Origin: Spirochaetaceae bacterium
GTDB taxonomy: Bacteria > Spirochaetota > Spirochaetia > Treponematales > Breznakiellaceae
Length of the DNA: 8,470 nucleotides
Reading direction: 5' to 3'
Assembly (NCBI GenBank): GCA_031278575.1
Contig: JAITKD010000186.1
Location: 1-8,470, forward strand
The translations under genes were made by a program, and so were the position numbers. Below, piece after piece: positions 6,961-8,470 of the stretch (positions are counted from its first letter, which is position 1; each line of letters begins with the position of its first letter). The notes under the pieces were generated by a model. That model was not told the DNA's origin and ran no database searches. It worked only from the letters and a program-made list of their open reading frames with translations.

Positions 6961-7761
6961 TTACCGGTAGGGAAAAAAGGCGATCTGGACCAATTCCGAT
7001 TTTTTTTCAGCGGAATCGGCCGTTACCGAATCCGGGGATAGGGGAAGCCCTTCTTTTAGAAAATATTCAACCCGAAAGGCGTCTTCCATCCGGTTCCGCA
7101 TCTCCAGAATCCGGGAGACATAATCCAGGGTTCTTTTAGGGGTTTGGTTGGATGTAACCCGGTTTGCCCCGGCATTGTACATAGCCAGCCCCGCAAGTTC
7201 CGACCCCGCCGTATCCAGGCACCAGCGGAGATGGGCCATGCCGTAACGGGCATTGGTCTCGGGATTAAAAAAATCCGTATCCCGCAACTGGGGAAAAGAC
7301 AGGTCGTTAAGCTGAAACAGCCCGCGGTCAACGCTGCCGTTGGCGTTTTTCTTGTTGATCGCCCGCACGGTGTACCGGCTTTCTTCCCAGCACAGGGCAA
7401 AGGCCAGGGCAGGGGGAATGTTATAAATCTCCGCCTGGGTGAGGATCACCGAGGCCAGCACCCGGGAATCGGCGATAGACGTAAAAAATTCCACCACCCC
7501 CTCTTTAAAAGCGGAATCCCGATAGAATTCGAGGATGATATCCCTCCGTTTCCCCGCCGCCAGCACCGAGGAAGCGGTCATTTTTACCGCCAGGGGGGGG
7601 CTTATTTCCGCTGAATTGTCCTGAACCGTTGAATCCGGTTCCGGCTGCTCCCTTTGAGAAAGAAAAAGGGCGCCGATTCCCCCGGCGGATATCGTTATGA
7701 CCGCCAAACCCATGCAAAAAAGCAACTTAAATTTAGAAAACAAAATTATCAACCGCCTCAT
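6961..7761 (-). CDS. Membrane-anchored SLT-type lytic transglycosylase
   Basis: Cleaves the MurNAc-GlcNAc bond of peptidoglycan with formation of a 1,6-anhydro product, by family. The 266-residue protein begins MRRLIILFSKFKLLF, with one membrane segment (about 12-34) and the rest outside the cytoplasm. A linker (36-60) precedes the SLT fold: CWEESRY (124-130) with the likely catalytic E127, GLFQLN (147-152), and AMYNAGANRV (193-202). All key motifs are intact. The frame extends 10 codons further to a TTG at 7791, but that codon lies at the edge of a strong hairpin and adds MGAWTPSNKI, so I place the start at the ATG at 7761, before the basic and hydrophobic anchor. No good Shine-Dalgarno is seen at either. 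It is convergent with the GH5 gene. A hydrophobic anchor without a lipobox suggests an inner-membrane protein rather than a lipoprotein. Confidence 0.9.
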   Translation of the reverse strand: MRRLIILFSKFKLLFCMGLAVITISAGGIGALFLSQREQPEPDSTVQDNSAEISPPLAVKMTASSVLAAGKRRDIILEFYRDSAFKEGVVEFFTSIADSRVLASVILTQAEIYNIPPALAFALCWEESRYTVRAINKKNANGSVDRGLFQLNDLSFPQLRDTDFFNPETNARYGMAHLRWCLDTAGSELAGLAMYNAGANRVTSNQTPKRTLDYVSRILEMRNRMEDAFRVEYFLKEGLPLSPDSVTADSAEKKSELVQIAFFPYR

Positions 7762-7779
7762 TATTTTATTTGAGGGGGT

Positions 7780-7806
7780 CCAGGCCCCCAACTTTCGGGG
7801 GCCTGG
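7780..7806 (+). terminator. Strong GC hairpin before the lytic transglycosylase gene
   Basis: CCAGGCCCCC (7780-7789) pairs perfectly with GGGGGCCTGG (7797-7806), loop AACTTTC. The T-rich side (TTTGTCTTTTC) follows on the plus strand, so as a rho-independent terminator it faces right, though no plus-strand gene precedes it. On the minus strand it lies 18 bases before the transglycosylase ATG and could shape its leader. An alternative pairing uses GGGGG at 7774-7778. It may also be an end structure of the decayed element to its right. Confidence 0.45.
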
Positions 7807-7827
7807 TTTGTCTTTTCAATTTTTCGG

Positions 7828-7963
7828 TCAATGATAACAGGCACCCACCGTACAATAATTTGTGCATATCCATCGAAGATACACGAATCCCGGAACCACG
7901 GTTTCCCCTGAGGCGTTCCAGGGACTGACGTTTTGGCAGATCCCTCTTGCCGCGGAAACCCAT
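7828..7963 (-). pseudogene. Possible decayed N-terminus of a REP-associated tyrosine transposase (RAYT, IS200-like)
   Basis: Read on the minus strand from the ATG at 7963, the frame gives MGFRGKRDLPKRQSLERL, and a second frame continues with VPGFVYLRWICTNY before a stop at 7830-7828. RAYT/Transposase_17 proteins often open with a basic stretch, RQSxRL, then PGxYFVTICT, so the two pieces fit one ancestor broken by a frameshift and small insertions. No HUH motif or catalytic tyrosine region remains. A third frame (GYAQIIVRW) could also be aligned to a slightly later part of the family, which shows how weak the match is. Support comes from a promoter just upstream and palindromes of the type linked to these transposases (8076-8213). 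It could equally be chance in non-coding DNA. Confidence 0.32.
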
Positions 7964-7979
7964 TACAACGAATACCACT

Positions 7980-8009
7980 ATTATATCCCCTTGGGGAAGC
8001 GAAAAACAA
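7980..8009 (-). promoter_or_regulatory. Candidate sigma70-type promoter upstream of the decayed transposase
   Basis: On the minus strand TTGTTT (8009-8004) and a perfect TATAAT (7985-7980) are 18 bases apart. The spacer contains TCCCC-TT-GGGGA (plus-strand reading, 7986-7997), a symmetric site. Transcription would enter the transposase remnant and could read on to the lytic transglycosylase, giving it a leader of about 210 bases containing the hairpin at 7780-7806. Confidence 0.45.
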
Positions 8010-8075
8010 TATTTTGACCCGTTTGTTTTTGAGTTTGTCGGAAATTACAAAAACCAGAAGCCGATGGGGGCCCGT

Positions 8076-8088
8076 GGGGTCAGACCCC
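8076..8088. repeat. REP-like palindrome GGGGTC-A-GACCCC
   Basis: A perfect 6-base arm pair (8076-8081 and 8083-8088) around one base. Short palindromes of this exact kind recur in many bacterial genomes near RAYT or IS200-like genes. It lies upstream of the minus-strand transposase remnant. Confidence 0.5.
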
Positions 8089-8094
8089 GTGATC

Positions 8095-8162
8095 AAACCG
8101 CATGAAACCGCAATAAACCGCAGCCTATCGCATTGTTTGGTACAAAACAGCATAAAACGGCA
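8095..8162. repeat. AAACCGCA-type octamers in 10-base phase
   Basis: AAACCGCA occurs exactly at 8095, 8105 and 8115. In the same 10-base register, 8125 keeps only CGCA at its end, 8135 is diverged, 8145 reads AAACAGCA and 8155 reads AAACGGCA. The period equals about one turn of DNA, as in iteron-like or phased protein-binding sites. No replication or partition gene is present nearby in the window. Confidence 0.45.
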
Positions 8163-8213
8163 ATTTGGCGACTGACACCCCGGCGCGAGATTTTTTATTT
8201 GGTGACTGACACC
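8163..8213. repeat. Direct repeat of a 17-base near-palindromic unit
   Basis: ATTTGGCGACTGACACC (8163-8179) and ATTTGGTGACTGACACC (8197-8213) differ at one base. The unit has GGTG and CACC arms around a short centre, making it REP-like. The second copy directly abuts the A run that is the T tract of the terminator at 8215-8247. Together with the palindrome at 8076 it may mark an end of a small RAYT-type element. Confidence 0.55.
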
Positions 8214-8214
8214 T

Positions 8215-8247
8215 AAAAAACCGGGGGATGCCCGGCGGACATCCCCC
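8215..8247 (-). terminator. Rho-independent terminator of the right-edge gene
   Basis: On the minus strand an 8-base stem (arms 8247-8240 and 8230-8223, GGGGGATG on the plus strand) with a 9-base loop is followed by CC and a run of six Ts (8220-8215). It lies 37 bases after the stop codon of the partial gene and has the right orientation. Confidence 0.8.
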
Positions 8248-8283
8248 CTGTTTATGCCGGCGGTATGCCGGTCATATACGCTT

Positions 8284-8470
8284 TTAGCGCTGTGTCTTAA
8301 CCCCGATGCTGAATGAGGGAAATTCAGGGCTTACAAGCTCGCTGTTTTTGAGTTTCACCCCGGTGAACGTAACGATACCCTTGTTCTCAGCACTGGCGTT
8401 ATAATCGGCATCGGTAATACTCAAGGCATTAGAAGAACTTGTGAGTCGCAACTTCTTAAGATAAAAAGAT
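8284..8470 (-). CDS. C-terminal 61 codons of an unidentified protein, cut by the right edge
   Basis: A minus-strand frame is open from the right edge to a TAA at 8286-8284; only its end is in the window. The visible residues are rich in Ser, Asn, Thr and short hydrophobics (for example LRLTSSSNALSITDADY and GIVTFTGVKLKNSE) and end FSIGVKTQR. Alternating polar and hydrophobic residues suggest beta-strands, as in surface or exported repeat proteins. A clear terminator follows the stop, which supports a real gene end. No family can be named from this fragment. Confidence 0.6.
   Translation of the reverse strand, partial: SFYLKKLRLTSSSNALSITDADYNASAENKGIVTFTGVKLKNSELVSPEFPSFSIGVKTQR

Noticed and set aside
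7923..7929. Third copy of GACTGAC as part of the direct repeat
   Set aside because: Only seven bases match and the GGTG/CACC arms are missing.
7761..8153. Minus-strand frame of 130 codons in the right-hand gap as an intact gene
   Set aside because: It runs through the palindromes, phased repeats and promoter, and its possible family-like residues are split over other frames, so a decayed element fits better.
1..8470. CRISPR array, tRNA, rRNA, phage or defence system
   Set aside because: No regularly spaced long repeats, no cloverleaf or rRNA-like sequence, and no genes of such systems are visible.

Overview
The window looks like a moderately GC-rich spirochaete chromosome, most likely a gut-type Treponema. 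This is inferred from the gene content and the style of the intergenic repeats; no marker in the window proves it. Five complete protein genes are well supported, plus one gene cut by the right edge. They alternate in strand and do not form one operon. The left edge (1-325) has no convincing complete gene.

Layout, left to right. A Na+/phosphate cotransporter with a PhoU-like tail is on the minus strand (326-1996). It is separated from tryptophanyl-tRNA synthetase (trpS, plus strand, 2442-3440) by about 445 bases. That gap holds a candidate minus-strand promoter, a cluster of GC-rich palindromes, and a strongly folded trpS leader: a 56-base two-part hairpin followed by a terminator-like hairpin with four Ts. 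Convergent to trpS is an exported alpha-helical HEAT-like repeat protein (minus, 3529-4710). An AT-rich divergent gap then leads to a large glycoside hydrolase family 5 enzyme (plus, 4883-6796), whose sequence resembles the fungal-type steryl-glucosidase/glucosylceramidase branch. Convergent to it is a membrane-anchored SLT-type lytic transglycosylase (minus, 6961-7761).

The right-hand gap (7762-8283) is the most accessory-looking part. It has a strong GC hairpin, a frame-broken stretch resembling the start of a REP-associated tyrosine transposase (RAYT), a good sigma70-like promoter, three short imperfect palindromes of the kind often found with such transposases, and a set of AAACCGCA-like octamers spaced exactly 10 bases apart. 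A rho-independent terminator then closes a minus-strand gene whose last 61 codons enter from the right edge.

The genes are functionally independent: phosphate uptake, tRNA charging, an envelope scaffold protein of unknown role, glycolipid or sterol-glucoside breakdown, and peptidoglycan remodelling. No complete novel multi-gene system is visible. The items most worth following are the GH5 enzyme, the trpS leader, and the decayed RAYT/palindrome/phased-repeat region.
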